From positions 124,001 to 188,000 of the forward strand of contig NZ_VYKL01000022.1 of assembly GCF_008710145.1 (NCBI RefSeq): 64,000 nt of DNA. The letters run 5' to 3'. Under the pieces are notes generated by a model. The model ran no database searches. It worked only from the letters and a program-made list of their open reading frames with translations, and had not been told where the DNA came from. The first letter of the stretch is position 1; each line of letters starts with the position of its first letter. The stretch is from Niallia endozanthoxylica (GTDB lineage: Bacteria; Bacillota; Bacilli; Bacillales; Cytobacillaceae). This document shows, in pieces, positions 16,486 to 24,863 of the stretch. Both the position numbers and the translations under genes were made by a program.

Positions 16486-18213
16486 ATGGACAGGAATAAT
16501 CCTTTAAATAAAGAAAACAAGATTGATCCTAGTTCCAGTGATGCAACCATTCTTGTTAATGACTATGGCATCATCTCTTTTGCCAATAGGCAGGCATGTG
16601 TCAACTTTGGCTATCAAGAGAATGAATTAAATGGAAAAGCTCTTCGTATACTCATGCCAGAAGCTGACCTTCAGACTATAAAAGAGGGAATGGTTATCCA
16701 CCATCACGGTATACATAGGGATGGCCGTACTATTTCTCTTTTCTTTCGTGTAAATTCCTTTAGTCTTAGCGGAGAGCAATATTATTTAATGACGTTTCAT
16801 GTAGTGAAAGATCAATCAAGGCTGAATAAACATCAATCATACCCTATACATGAATTGGTTGATTTATTCTACGCTCTAAACGAATCGACAATCGTTGCCT
16901 TTACGGATGAAAAAGGAAAAATTACTTTTGTAAATGATAAATTTTGTGAGGTATCCAAATATTCCCCAGAGGAATTAATTGGAAGGGACCACCGAATCAT
17001 TAACTCTGGATACCATTCGAAGGAATTTATGGAGGAGCTGTGGCTTACAATCTCAAGCGGCCATATTTGGCATGGAGAAATTAAAAACAGGGCAAAGGAT
17101 GGCACTAATTATTGGGTGGATACGACGATTGTTCCTTTCCTAGATGACACAGGCAAACCATATAAATACTTGGCTATCCGTAAGGAGATTACTGAATATA
17201 AGCGGGTTGTCGAGGAATTGAGAAAATCTATACATGAGTTGATGGATCTGAAATTTGCACTCGACGCATCTTCTATTGTTGCGATAACAGATCAAAAAGG
17301 AACGATTACAGACGTTAATAAACAGTTTTGTCGAATATCACAGTATTCAAGGGAGGAACTGATTGGAAAGGACCATCGAATTATCAATTCCGGCTACCAT
17401 TCAAAGGAGTTTTTCACTGAGTTATGGACGACAATCGCAACCGGAAAAGTGTGGAAAGGCGAGATCAAAAATCGTGCGAAGGATGGCAGCTATTATTGGG
17501 TGGATACGACCATTGTTCCTTTTCTTGATAGGGATGGCAAGCCTTATCAGTATCTAGCGATAAGACATGAAATTACGCAGCGAAAAAATGCTGAAGAGGA
17601 ACTGCAAAAAATGATGACAAAAATTATAGATGTCCAAGAGGATGAGCGGAAACGGATTTCCCGTGAACTTCATGATGGGATTGGACAAAATTTATACAGC
17701 CATTTGATAACGATTAATCGGCTTCAATCTGAAATCAGTCATCCACTGCTAGATCAGATGCAGGACGAAGCAACTGCGATTATTGAAGAGCTTCGCAATC
17801 TTTCTTGGGAATTGCGCCCATCTGTGTTAGATGATCTTGGCTTAATTCCTGCGATTCGTTCCTATCTTGTTCGTTATTCTGAATACAGTGGGATTAATGT
17901 TCATTTTGACTGTTATCTGCAAAGCCGATTAAGTGCGAATAAAGAAATAACTATCTATCGTATTATCCAAGAAACATTAACAAATGTTCGGAAATATGCT
18001 GATACAGATGAAGCCTTTGTGACGATTCGAGAAATGGATAACGAAATTCGGGTGGTTATCGAGGATTACGGAAAAGGTTTTGATATAGGACAGGTTTCAC
18101 GCGGTGTAGGTCTGTTCAGCATGGAAGAAAGAGCCAAAGCAGTTGGAGGTATACTATCTATTCATGCGGTTAAAGAGCAGGGAACAAGGATTGTTTTAGA
18201 AGTACCGAAGTAG
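16486..18213 (+). CDS. Soluble PAS-PAS-PAS histidine kinase (HisKA_3)
   Basis: This 575-residue cytoplasmic kinase begins one base after the GAF gene. PAS domains lie at about 18-110, 130-245 and 255-370. The second and third are nearly identical, sharing the IGxDHRIINSGYHSKEF stretch. The kinase core follows, with His396 in RELHDGIGQ and ATP-binding GRGVG/VGLFSMEERA-type motifs. It has no membrane segment. It likely senses redox, oxygen or an internal ligand and phosphorylates a NarL-type regulator, perhaps the one at 15374. Confidence 0.85.
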   Translation: MDRNNPLNKENKIDPSSSDATILVNDYGIISFANRQACVNFGYQENELNGKALRILMPEADLQTIKEGMVIHHHGIHRDGRTISLFFRVNSFSLSGEQYYLMTFHVVKDQSRLNKHQSYPIHELVDLFYALNESTIVAFTDEKGKITFVNDKFCEVSKYSPEELIGRDHRIINSGYHSKEFMEELWLTISSGHIWHGEIKNRAKDGTNYWVDTTIVPFLDDTGKPYKYLAIRKEITEYKRVVEELRKSIHELMDLKFALDASSIVAITDQKGTITDVNKQFCRISQYSREELIGKDHRIINSGYHSKEFFTELWTTIATGKVWKGEIKNRAKDGSYYWVDTTIVPFLDRDGKPYQYLAIRHEITQRKNAEEELQKMMTKIIDVQEDERKRISRELHDGIGQNLYSHLITINRLQSEISHPLLDQMQDEATAIIEELRNLSWELRPSVLDDLGLIPAIRSYLVRYSEYSGINVHFDCYLQSRLSANKEITIYRIIQETLTNVRKYADTDEAFVTIREMDNEIRVVIEDYGKGFDIGQVSRGVGLFSMEERAKAVGGILSIHAVKEQGTRIVLEVPK

Positions 18214-18546
18214 GAGCAATTAATGCATTGGTTGCTGGAAATGAAAGCTGTCAGTTTGGCTGGCAGCTTTAGTCAGAAGGAACGTATTTTACAATTCCAT
18301 TAAATCAAGTTAAATTGATTGAAAATTTAGATAGCGTGCGTTAGTATTAATATTGGATATAGGGATATTTCGCTCTATTCTATCAGAATGACCTTTTTTA
18401 TAACAGGAAGTTTGTGTTCTAACATTAATAGGCAATGAGTTTCTAGATATGATGCTAGAATTTAAGCCAGAATAAGACGTAGTTGGAAGAACTATGCTTA
18501 TTTTGGCTTTTTATTTTCTGCTAAAAAAACGGGAGGTAGAATCCAA
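18214..18546. other. Gene-free region with hairpins
   Basis: A hairpin at 18243-18269 (AAAGCTGTCAG paired with CTGGCAGCTTT) lacks a T tract. A clear terminator lies at 18464-18517. No supported gene is present between them. Confidence 0.55.
18464..18517 (+). terminator. Terminator ahead of soluble kinase gene
   Basis: AAGCCAGAATAAG (18464-18476) pairs with CTTATTTTGGCTT (18497-18509) and TTTATTTT follows. Confidence 0.65.
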
Positions 18547-19266
18547 ATGGTGATAGAGCAAAGATTGGAAAGCAATTTATCAATGAGCGAATTGGATAAG
18601 CAGCTGCAGTCAGAAAAACATGCAGTGGCAAGTCAATTGGCTGCTGGAATTGCACATGAAATCCGAAATCCAATTACGGCTATAAAAGGTTTTTTGCAAT
18701 TAATTATGGCTGACTACAAAGGTGAGCCTATGTATTTTGAAGTAGTGGAATCCGAGATTGCCAGGGTGGAGGCTATTTTAAAAGAACTGATGGTTCTTGG
18801 AAAACCAGCGAAAATAAAGTATGAAAAGTTATCTATGCAAGTATTGCTAGATCAAGTACTTATGTTAATGGAGTCACACGCACTATTAAATAATATTCAA
18901 ATTGTCAAAAGATACAATTTTAGAGAGACAACGGTAGTGGGTGATGAGAGCCAGTTGAAACAAGTGTTTATTAATTATATTAAAAATGCCATTGAAGCTA
19001 TGCCTGATGGAGGTACTATCTTTGTTGAGGGTTTCAATCCTTTTAAAAGCACCATTCAAATCCAAATTATCGACCAAGGCTGCGGGATTCCGTCTGACAT
19101 GCTTGGGCGGGTAAGTGAACCATTTTTTACTACGAAAGAATATGGAACAGGTCTTGGGATGCATGTCAGCAGCCAAATTATCGAAGAACATCAAGGACGA
19201 GTAAATATTAGTAGTAACAATGATGGAACTTGTATAGAAGTTATTTTACCGGCAGTTTTTAAATAA
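18547..19266 (+). CDS. Soluble HisKA histidine kinase without sensor domain
   Basis: This 239-residue kinase core belongs to the KinE/Spo0-phosphorelay-like HisKA class. His37 in AGIAHEIRNPITAIKGFLQL is the phospho-acceptor. The ATP site shows NAIEAMPDGG, DQGCGIP and TTKEYGTGLGM. Only about 25 residues precede the HisKA domain, so there is no sensor region. GGGAGG lies upstream. No regulator gene adjoins it, so it is an orphan; partners could be in a sporulation-type phosphorelay. Confidence 0.83.
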   Translation: MVIEQRLESNLSMSELDKQLQSEKHAVASQLAAGIAHEIRNPITAIKGFLQLIMADYKGEPMYFEVVESEIARVEAILKELMVLGKPAKIKYEKLSMQVLLDQVLMLMESHALLNNIQIVKRYNFRETTVVGDESQLKQVFINYIKNAIEAMPDGGTIFVEGFNPFKSTIQIQIIDQGCGIPSDMLGRVSEPFFTTKEYGTGLGMHVSSQIIEEHQGRVNISSNNDGTCIEVILPAVFK

Positions 19267-19414
19267 TTACTGTATAATGTAAATATTAATAATATTATGT
19301 ATAACGTTCAGGAGTTATCCGTGATGGCAGAGATATTGATATTGATACTACTAAAGACTGATTCTAGAAATAGGGTATATGAAACAAACGATTTATAAAA
19401 GTCGTTTAAGCCGT

Positions 19415-19451
19415 GGCCTAGCTTCTTTTATGAGAGGTTAGGTCTTTTTTT
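19415..19451 (+). terminator. Terminator after soluble kinase gene
   Basis: A 12-bp stem containing G-U pairs (arms from 19415 and to 19444) is followed by seven T. A second small hairpin (AAACGA with TCGTTT) lies just upstream at 19387-19409. Confidence 0.6.
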
Positions 19452-19467
19452 CTGAAAGGAGAATCCT

Positions 19468-20166
19468 ATGATTAAAACAACTCAGGAGAATATGCAGTAC
19501 CTTAGCAGCAAGTTAAGTAAGCAGTTAAAGCGGAGGTTTGGAAAAGGACCAGAAACCTGTTATGTTATGCAGAAAGGGAAACGATTCTATGTCTATATGA
19601 GAAATTTCATTATCCCTGCAGAGGAAGTGTTGATCAACAGTAACGAATTAAATCTTGCAACCAATTTTCGCTCCACTGTTATAAATACGGTGGTAAAAGA
19701 CTTTATTCCCGAAGTGGAAAAGGTGTTGGGGAATTTGTATGAATATTTCCGATCTGATTGGGATTATGAAAGAAACACAGGAATTCTTCTATTTGAGATT
19801 AATGATATGGTGGAGGAACAAATCGAGGTAAGCTTTGAAAAATCACTTTTAAAGCTGCTGGATGAAATAGGTTCAAAGACTCATAAAAAAGCGACCTGTT
19901 TAAAAATTGTCAGCTATTCACAAAACATTTGTACGATTGAGTCAAAGGGTGTACTGTTACAATTAGAACGATTTGTGTATCAAAAAGGGGACTTCGATTT
20001 ATTGCTTCACCAAGCTAGGGAAATAAAAAAAGAATATATGAACTGTAAACATTTATTTGAGGATATTTTTAACCGCTCGATTGAAGATATTTTTATCATT
20101 TGGGATTATGAAAAAGATCGTAATGATATTGTGTTTATTTTTAATAAAGAATATAGAGAGAATTAA
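19468..20166 (+). CDS. Tandem DUF2294 protein
   Basis: This 232-residue soluble protein carries two DUF2294-like repeats, about 5-110 and 118-228. The first shows RRFGKGPET and FIIPAEEVL, and both end in a WDYExxxxxxFxF pattern (WDYERNTGILLFEI and WDYEKDRNDIVFIF). Most DUF2294 proteins have one repeat of about 120 residues, so this is a double-length form. Members often lie near formate dehydrogenase or respiratory genes, which fits the reductase operon upstream, but the function is unknown. AAAGGAG precedes the start. Confidence 0.75.
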   Translation: MIKTTQENMQYLSSKLSKQLKRRFGKGPETCYVMQKGKRFYVYMRNFIIPAEEVLINSNELNLATNFRSTVINTVVKDFIPEVEKVLGNLYEYFRSDWDYERNTGILLFEINDMVEEQIEVSFEKSLLKLLDEIGSKTHKKATCLKIVSYSQNICTIESKGVLLQLERFVYQKGDFDLLLHQAREIKKEYMNCKHLFEDIFNRSIEDIFIIWDYEKDRNDIVFIFNKEYREN

Positions 20167-20307
20167 GGGAATAAAGACATAGAAGGATTTGAAAAGAATT
20201 AGCCGCTTCATTTGTGGAAATTATTCTCTGAAATCTGTTTAACAAGGGGATTGAAACGCATTTTTTATTATTTTAATATAATAAATAACATAATATTACC
20301 TTTAATA

Positions 20308-20323
20308 CAGTCCAGAGAGACTG
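20308..20323 (+). promoter_or_regulatory. PyrR-site-like hairpin in leader
   Basis: AGTC (20309-20312) and GACT (20319-20322) enclose CAGAGA, matching the CNGNGA hexaloop of PyrR-bound RNA hairpins. A terminator lies 38 bases downstream. No pyrimidine gene is nearby, so the similarity may be accidental. Confidence 0.3.
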
Positions 20324-20360
20324 AAAAATTCTGATTACAAATATCGATAAAAAATGAAAT

Positions 20361-20404
20361 CATCCATTTAGAGGCTGAAAAGTATCTAAATGGATGGTTT
20401 TTTT
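20361..20404 (+). terminator. Terminator or attenuator ahead of sulfur operon
   Basis: CATCCATTTAGA (20361-20372) pairs perfectly with TCTAAATGGATG (20385-20396) and seven T follow. It either ends the DUF2294 transcript, 195 bases after that gene, or attenuates the sulfur genes from 20513. The rest of 20167-20512 holds no gene. Confidence 0.75.
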
Positions 20405-20512
20405 GTCTTATAAAAATATTCAGGATTAGGGCGTGAAATATATGGCAGGCAATATATTGGCATGGAAAAACGATTTAGAAAAATAATAAATATTTGAAAG
20501 GGGGAAAGATTA

Positions 20513-21085
20513 ATGGAGGTTATAGTTAATAAAGTGTTAGATGCAAAAGGATTAGCCTGTCCTATGCCTATTGTGAAAACAAAAAAAGAAATGACTACAC
20601 TTGAGCCTGGACAAGTTATAGAAATACAAGCAACGGATAAGGGCTCTACTGCTGATATGAAAGCTTGGGCAGATAGTACGGGTAATCAATATTTAGGAAC
20701 CGTTGAGGAAGATAATATTTTAAAACATTATCTTCGAAAAGCGAGAACCGAAGAAGAGAAAACAGAGGCCAAGCATGCAGATGTTGTAAGTTTAGACGAC
20801 CTATTAAATAAATTAGATGGAAATGAGAAAATTACCGTTTTAGATGTTAGAGAACCAGCTGAATATGCTTTTGGTCATATTCCGGGTTCCATTAATATAC
20901 CTCTTGGAGAATTAGAGCATCGCTTTGAAGAATTAAATGATACAGAAAATCTTCATATCATTTGTAGAACCGGAAACCGCAGTGATTTTGCTGCCCAAAA
21001 ACTAACAGAAAAAGGGTTTAAAAATGTAAAGAATGTAGTTCCTGGTATGAAGGATTGGATAGGAGCAATTGATAAAAGCCACTGA
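20513..21085 (+). CDS. TusA-rhodanese fusion, YrkF-like
   Basis: This 190-residue sulfur-transfer protein has two domains. Residues 5-75 are a TusA/SirA-like domain with Cys16 in LACPMP. Residues 90-185 are a rhodanese domain with Cys151 in the CRTGNRS loop. Such proteins carry persulfide sulfur between enzymes in the cytoplasm. It resembles B. subtilis YrkF and the window's own protein at 25214. GGGGG precedes the start. It leads a three-gene operon with DsrE and rhodanese-MBL genes. No CstR-type operator is seen in front of it. Confidence 0.88.
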   Translation: MEVIVNKVLDAKGLACPMPIVKTKKEMTTLEPGQVIEIQATDKGSTADMKAWADSTGNQYLGTVEEDNILKHYLRKARTEEEKTEAKHADVVSLDDLLNKLDGNEKITVLDVREPAEYAFGHIPGSINIPLGELEHRFEELNDTENLHIICRTGNRSDFAAQKLTEKGFKNVKNVVPGMKDWIGAIDKSH

Positions 21086-21101
21086 TTAAGGAGGAAAACG
21101 A

Positions 21102-21491
21102 ATGAAGGTAGCGATTATTGCTGCAAATGGAGGTATGTTCGATGCCTATAAAGTCTTCAACATTGCAACAGCCGCCGCTGCAACAGATGCAGAGGTAGCA
21201 ATCTTTTTTACGTTTGAAGGGTTAAATCTTATTCATAAAGAAGCCCATAAAAATTTACCTATGCCTGCAGGAACAGAACATTTTCAAGCAGGCTTTAAAA
21301 AAGCCAATGTCCCGCCTATTGAGGAACTGGTTTCAATGGCAAGAGAACTGGGAGTCAAAATGATTGGATGTCAAATGACAATGGATGTGATGAGTTTAGA
21401 AAAGGAGCATTTTATTGAAGGAATTGATGTTGGGGGAGCTGTTACATTTTTAACTTTTGCTAAAGATGCTGATGTGACACTAACTTTTTAG
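21102..21491 (+). CDS. DsrE/DsrF-like sulfur carrier
   Basis: This 129-residue DsrE-family protein has the fold signature of an N-terminal MKVAIIAANGG strand-loop and a conserved Cys90 in IGCQMTMDVM, which probably accepts a persulfide. It lies 16 bases after the TusA-rhodanese gene behind AAGGAGG. It is shorter than the DsrE protein at 24270, lacking that protein's Met/Lys-rich middle insertion. Confidence 0.85.
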   Translation: MKVAIIAANGGMFDAYKVFNIATAAAATDAEVAIFFTFEGLNLIHKEAHKNLPMPAGTEHFQAGFKKANVPPIEELVSMARELGVKMIGCQMTMDVMSLEKEHFIEGIDVGGAVTFLTFAKDADVTLTF

Positions 21492-21522
21492 ACTATAACT
21501 TCATTTAAAAAGGAGGGGCAAA

Positions 21523-22659
21523 ATGGTAACTGCAACAGCTATAAAGACAATCACTGTAAAAGAACTAGCAAGGAAAGTATTAAACCATGAAGACTTGTTT
21601 ATTATTGATGCTAGGAATACAGATGATTTTGATGATTGGAAAATTGAAGGGAAAAATATTGAGATTATTAATGCCCCGTATTTTGACTTACTAGAAGGGA
21701 TTGACCCTATACAAGATAAGTTGCCCAAAAATAAGGAAATTTATGTAATATGTGCAAAAGGCGGGTCCTCCGAATTTGTAGCAGAGCAAATTGCTGAAGC
21801 AGGCTTTACAAATGTATACTCCGTTGAAGGTGGTATGAAGGCTTGGAGTGAGCATTTAGAGCCGATTAAAATTGGCAATTTAAAAAATGGAGGAGCCATT
21901 TATCAATTTGTTCGTATAGGCAAAGGGTGTTTGTCTTATCTAATTGAATCCAATGGAGAAGGCGCTATAATTGATACTAATCGTATGCTTGAACCATACG
22001 AAAGCTTTATTAAAGAGCATCACATTCATTTAAATTATGCTTTAGATACACATCTACACGCAGATCATATTTCCGGAGGAAGAAAACTGGCTGAGAAATT
22101 AGGTGCGACTTACTGTCTTCCGCCCAAAGATGCTGCAGAAGTTCACTTTGAGTATGATCCAATTCATGATAAGGATGAATTTATTATTGGGAACACAATC
22201 ATTAAAGCCGTTTACTCTCCGGGGCATACCATTGGAAGTACATCGTTTGTAATTGATGATCAATATTTATTAACAGGAGATATTTTATTTATTGATAGCA
22301 TGGGCCGCCCAGATTTAGCAGGAAAAGCAGAAGATTGGGTAGGAGATTTAAGAAACACCTTATACAGCCGATATAAAGAGCTTGCGGATGACTTATTGGT
22401 TCTGCCAGCTCATTATATGAGTATAAAAGAAATGAATGAGGATGGAAGTATAGGTGAAAAGCTAGGTGAGTTGTATCAAAAGAATCATGGGTTAAATATT
22501 GCAGATGAACATGAGTTTAGAAAAACAGTAACAGAAAACTTACCTCCACAACCAAACTCATATCAGGAAATTCGGGAAACAAACATGGGAAAAATGACTC
22601 CGGATGAAGAAAAGCAAAGAGAAATGGAAATTGGACCAAATCGCTGTGCTGTCAGGTAG
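21523..22659 (+). CDS. Rhodanese-MBL persulfide dioxygenase-like protein, YrkH-like
   Basis: This 378-residue fusion has a rhodanese domain at 8-115 (Cys77 in VICAKGGSS) and a metallo-beta-lactamase domain at about 128-330, with the metal site His177-x-His179-x-Asp181-His182. The order rhodanese then MBL matches B. subtilis YrkH; CstB of Staphylococcus aureus has the MBL part first. It probably oxidises protein or low-molecular-weight persulfides to sulfite or thiosulfate. It ends with the IGPNRCAVR motif that is also present in the paralogue at 25827. AGGAGGGG precedes the start. Confidence 0.88.
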   Translation: MVTATAIKTITVKELARKVLNHEDLFIIDARNTDDFDDWKIEGKNIEIINAPYFDLLEGIDPIQDKLPKNKEIYVICAKGGSSEFVAEQIAEAGFTNVYSVEGGMKAWSEHLEPIKIGNLKNGGAIYQFVRIGKGCLSYLIESNGEGAIIDTNRMLEPYESFIKEHHIHLNYALDTHLHADHISGGRKLAEKLGATYCLPPKDAAEVHFEYDPIHDKDEFIIGNTIIKAVYSPGHTIGSTSFVIDDQYLLTGDILFIDSMGRPDLAGKAEDWVGDLRNTLYSRYKELADDLLVLPAHYMSIKEMNEDGSIGEKLGELYQKNHGLNIADEHEFRKTVTENLPPQPNSYQEIRETNMGKMTPDEEKQREMEIGPNRCAVR

Positions 22660-22705
22660 AAGGTAAGGAAATAGTTACATGAATTTCTTTTGAAAAAAGA
22701 GAAGA

Positions 22706-22742
22706 AAAATAAAAGGTAGCTTGAATCGCTACCTTTTATTTA
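22706..22742. terminator. Bidirectional terminator between convergent genes
   Basis: AAAAGGTAGC (22711-22720) pairs with GCTACCTTTT (22728-22737), with A-rich sequence before and T-rich after. Confidence 0.8.
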
Positions 22743-22750
22743 TTACTAAT

Positions 22751-22933
22751 CTAATGGCTTTCAATATATGTTTCAAGAGCTGGATGAAACTCTTTTTGAT
22801 AATGCTGATCTGGACATGATTTAATGACAATTGCTTTTAAAGTATTGGAATGTTGAGTTTCTAATGCCTTCTTACATTTTGGGCAATGTTCAACAAAAAG
22901 ATTCTTTATAAAACCCATAATCAGATTCACCAT
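22751..22933 (-). CDS. Small zinc-ribbon-like protein
   Basis: This frame of about 60 residues is read opposite to the sulfur operons. It contains one CPKCKK motif at about 17-22 and a later Cys40, so a metal site is possible. The translation start is uncertain: ATG 22933 has a weak site, and ATG 22918 (MGFIKNLF) is an alternative. A shared terminator separates it from the upstream operon. No family is recognised. Confidence 0.5.
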   Translation of the reverse strand: MVNLIMGFIKNLFVEHCPKCKKALETQHSNTLKAIVIKSCPDQHYQKEFHPALETYIESH

Positions 22934-23121
22934 CCTTATTCCATTAATTCCTATGTTTATACTATGAATTATACAGCATCATCGTATATTTACAATAGGA
23001 ATCCTTCACTTTTTACTATTTATCTTATGGAGGGTGGGTAATAAAAGTGAACGAAATAGGATGTATATGATTTCAATGGATATAAAATAAAGCAGAAAAG
23101 GAAGATGAAACAAAAATAAGA

Positions 23122-23150
23122 TTGACATTATACCTATAGGGGTATAATAT
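23122..23150 (+). promoter_or_regulatory. Promoter with CstR-type operator (site 1)
   Basis: The promoter is TTGACA (23122-23127), 17 bases, TAATAT (23145-23150). A perfect palindrome covers the spacer and -10: ATTATACC (23127-23134), TATAGG, GGTATAAT (23141-23148). This form is typical of CsoR/CstR-family operators. Binding by the CstR-like protein encoded at 23630 would block transcription of the operon unless persulfides react with the repressor. Confidence 0.8.
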
Positions 23151-23173
23151 AGAACATGTTGAGGGGTTCTTTA

Positions 23174-23229
23174 ATTTATCCCACTCTTAACGGGCAGTAA
23201 GACCCCCACTGATGGAAGTTTCAATTTAT
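23174..23229. repeat. Short deletion form of structured repeat (see 63009-63224)
   Basis: The left part, from ATTTATCCC through the ACGGGCAGTAAGACC stretch, matches the left end of the element at 63009. The right part, GGAAGTTTCA plus TTTAT, matches its right end. The middle, about 150 bases there, is missing. It lies in the 5' leader between the CstR promoter and the first gene. Confidence 0.7.
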
Positions 23230-23239
23230 GGAGGTTAGA

Positions 23240-23617
23240 ATGACATTTTTAATTTTGAGTACAGCGATTGTCATATTTATTTTATATAGAAGGTATTTTC
23301 CTGTTCTTGGCGTCCAGTGTAATCATTTTAGTGATCTTGATTTAGATAAAATAAATGTAATAGATGTAAGGGATTTTAATGAATCTTGTAAGAATCCAAT
23401 CGAGGGAGCCATCAATATTCCGATTGCCTATCTAAAGAGAAATTATCATGAAATCCCAAATCGTGATTTACATTTAGTAGCATTAAGCTTAGTAGAAAAA
23501 AATATGGGTATACGTTTATTAAGACAAAAGGGTTTTCGAGTAACTGGATATACAATTATGGAACAGGAAAAGTTTTCATTAAAGGAAAATTCATTAGAAA
23601 TGGAAACGAACCGTTAA
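23240..23617 (+). CDS. Membrane-anchored rhodanese-like protein without active-site Cys
   Basis: This 125-residue protein has one N-terminal membrane segment (about 2-17) and a rhodanese fold with IDVRDFNESCKNPIEGAINIPIAYLK. Where active rhodaneses have a CxxxxR loop, this sequence reads VALSLVEKNMG, so it cannot form the usual catalytic persulfide. ATG 23240 is chosen because the ATG at 23228 lies in front of the GGAGG site. It is the first gene after the CstR promoter. A role in binding rather than transferring sulfur is possible. Confidence 0.75.
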   Translation: MTFLILSTAIVIFILYRRYFPVLGVQCNHFSDLDLDKINVIDVRDFNESCKNPIEGAINIPIAYLKRNYHEIPNRDLHLVALSLVEKNMGIRLLRQKGFRVTGYTIMEQEKFSLKENSLEMETNR

Positions 23618-23629
23618 GGAGGTAGAAAC

Positions 23630-23893
23630 ATGTATTATGATGATCAAATGAAAAATAGAGTAAAACGTATTGAAGGGCAATTAAGAGGAATTTTAAGAAT
23701 GATGGAAGAAGATAAGGAATGTAAGGAAGTCATCACTCAGTTATCTGCAGTTAGGACTGCTATTGACCGAACAATTGGGGTTGTTGTAAGTTCCAATTTA
23801 GTAGAGTGTGTTCAAAAAAATCATGATCAAGGTGATAAAAATACAGAAGAGCTAGTAAAAGAAGCCGTTAATCTATTAATAAAAAGTCGGTAA
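23630..23893 (+). CDS. cstR: CstR-type persulfide-sensing repressor (CsoR family)
   Basis: This 87-residue DUF156/CsoR-family repressor is helical and tetrameric in its family. Cys31 and Cys60 are present, the pair used by CstR to sense persulfides. The copper-binding His found four residues before the second Cys in CsoR is Asn56 here, so copper sensing is unlikely. The closest named relatives would be CstR and YrkD. The start has AGGAGG. Several operator-like palindromes nearby (23127, 23927, 24222) fit autoregulation and control of the sulfur genes. Confidence 0.87.
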   Translation: MYYDDQMKNRVKRIEGQLRGILRMMEEDKECKEVITQLSAVRTAIDRTIGVVVSSNLVECVQKNHDQGDKNTEELVKEAVNLLIKSR

Positions 23894-23899
23894 AAAAGG

Positions 23900-23948
23900 T
23901 TGACACTTTTTTTTATTTTTATTAACATTATACCCATAGGGGTAAAGG
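23900..23948 (+). promoter_or_regulatory. Promoter and CstR-type operator (site 2)
   Basis: TTGACA (23900-23905), 17 bases and TAACAT (23923-23928) form a possible promoter. ATTATACC (23927-23934) then CATAGG and GGTAAAGG (23941-23948) form an operator whose right half is imperfect. It stands in front of the TusA gene at 23976. Confidence 0.65.
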
Positions 23949-23975
23949 TAATAAACGGATAGGAGGAAATAAATA

Positions 23976-24203
23976 ATGAATGTAGTGAAAGTATTAGATG
24001 CAAAAGGTTTAGCCTGTCCAATGCCAATTGTTAAAACAAAAAAAGCAATAAATGAACTGGAATCTGGTCAGGTTTTAGAAATTCATACAACAGATAAAGG
24101 TGCCAAAAATGACCTTACCGCTTGGACTAAATCAGGTGGACATGAGCTGCTGGAATACGAAGAGGAAAATGAAATTTTAAAATTTTGGATTCAAAAAGGA
24201 TAA
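23976..24203 (+). CDS. TusA-like sulfur carrier (paralogue 1)
   Basis: This 75-residue TusA/SirA-family protein has the persulfide-carrying Cys13 in GLACPMP. It is nearly identical to the TusA gene at 26981, with about ten changes. AGGAGG precedes the start. It has an operator in front and another directly behind, so it may be transcribed as its own unit. It should relay sulfane sulfur between rhodanese, DsrE and MBL partners. Confidence 0.88.
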   Translation: MNVVKVLDAKGLACPMPIVKTKKAINELESGQVLEIHTTDKGAKNDLTAWTKSGGHELLEYEEENEILKFWIQKG

Positions 24204-24219
24204 TTTTTTTAACTGTAAA

Positions 24220-24237
24220 TATACCCATACGGGTACA
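24220..24237 (+). promoter_or_regulatory. CstR-type operator (site 3)
   Basis: TACCC (24222-24226), ATAC and GGGTA (24231-24235) form a palindrome between the TusA gene and the DsrE gene. The spacing between half-sites is shorter than in site 1. Confidence 0.6.
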
Positions 24238-24269
24238 TGTAACAAAAACATCATATTGGAGGTAATATT

Positions 24270-24749
24270 ATGACAGAGAAGAAAAAGACAACCATTATCT
24301 TATTTAGTGGTGAGTATGATAAGGCAATGGCTGCATATATCATTGCAAATGGGGCAGCTGCTTATGATCATGAAGTAACAATTTTTCACACGTTTTGGGG
24401 ATTAAACGCCCTTCGTAAAGATGAAAATATTCAAGTGAAAAAAGGGTTTATGGAAAAAATGTTTGGCAAGATGATGCCAAGAGGCGCAGATAAAATGGGA
24501 CTTTCCAAAATGAATTTTGCCGGCTTTGGTCCTAAAATGATTAAGGATGTTATGAAAAAACACAACGCGATGCCTCTTCCGCAACTAATCGAAATGGCTC
24601 AAGAGCAGGATATAAAATTGGTTGCTTGTACGATGACGATGGATTTATTAGGTCTGCAACAGGAAGAGTTGCTAGATAATATTGAATATGCAGGGGTTGC
24701 TGCATATTTGGCAGATGCCCAAGAAGGAAATGTTAATTTATTTATTTAG
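24270..24749 (+). CDS. yrkE: DsrE-family protein, YrkE-like
   Basis: This 159-residue DsrE2-type protein has the N-terminal IILFSGEYDKAMAAYIIANGAAAY and a conserved Cys in VACTMTMDLLG. It carries a Met- and Lys-rich insertion at about 58-98, as in B. subtilis YrkE. A role as persulfide carrier working with TusA is expected. GGAGG lies eight bases before the start. An operator-like palindrome precedes it. Confidence 0.85.
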   Translation: MTEKKKTTIILFSGEYDKAMAAYIIANGAAAYDHEVTIFHTFWGLNALRKDENIQVKKGFMEKMFGKMMPRGADKMGLSKMNFAGFGPKMIKDVMKKHNAMPLPQLIEMAQEQDIKLVACTMTMDLLGLQQEELLDNIEYAGVAAYLADAQEGNVNLFI

Positions 24750-24863
24750 AAGAAGCGGGGAATGTTATCCTCTAGATATAGGAGAGACTAGTCAGGATTT
24801 ACAATAGTATCAAAGGTGACATTGGTGCCTAGATTTAATAGAAATTGAAGGAGGATTAATACA

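Noticed and set aside
20281..20410. T-box or SAM riboswitch before the sulfur operon
   Set aside because: The T-box TGGNACCGCG element and the S-box core are both absent. Only a small CAGAGA hairpin and a terminator are visible.
23630..23893. Copper-sensing CsoR
   Set aside because: The copper-binding His is Asn56, both CstR cysteines are present, and the surrounding genes handle sulfane sulfur, not copper.
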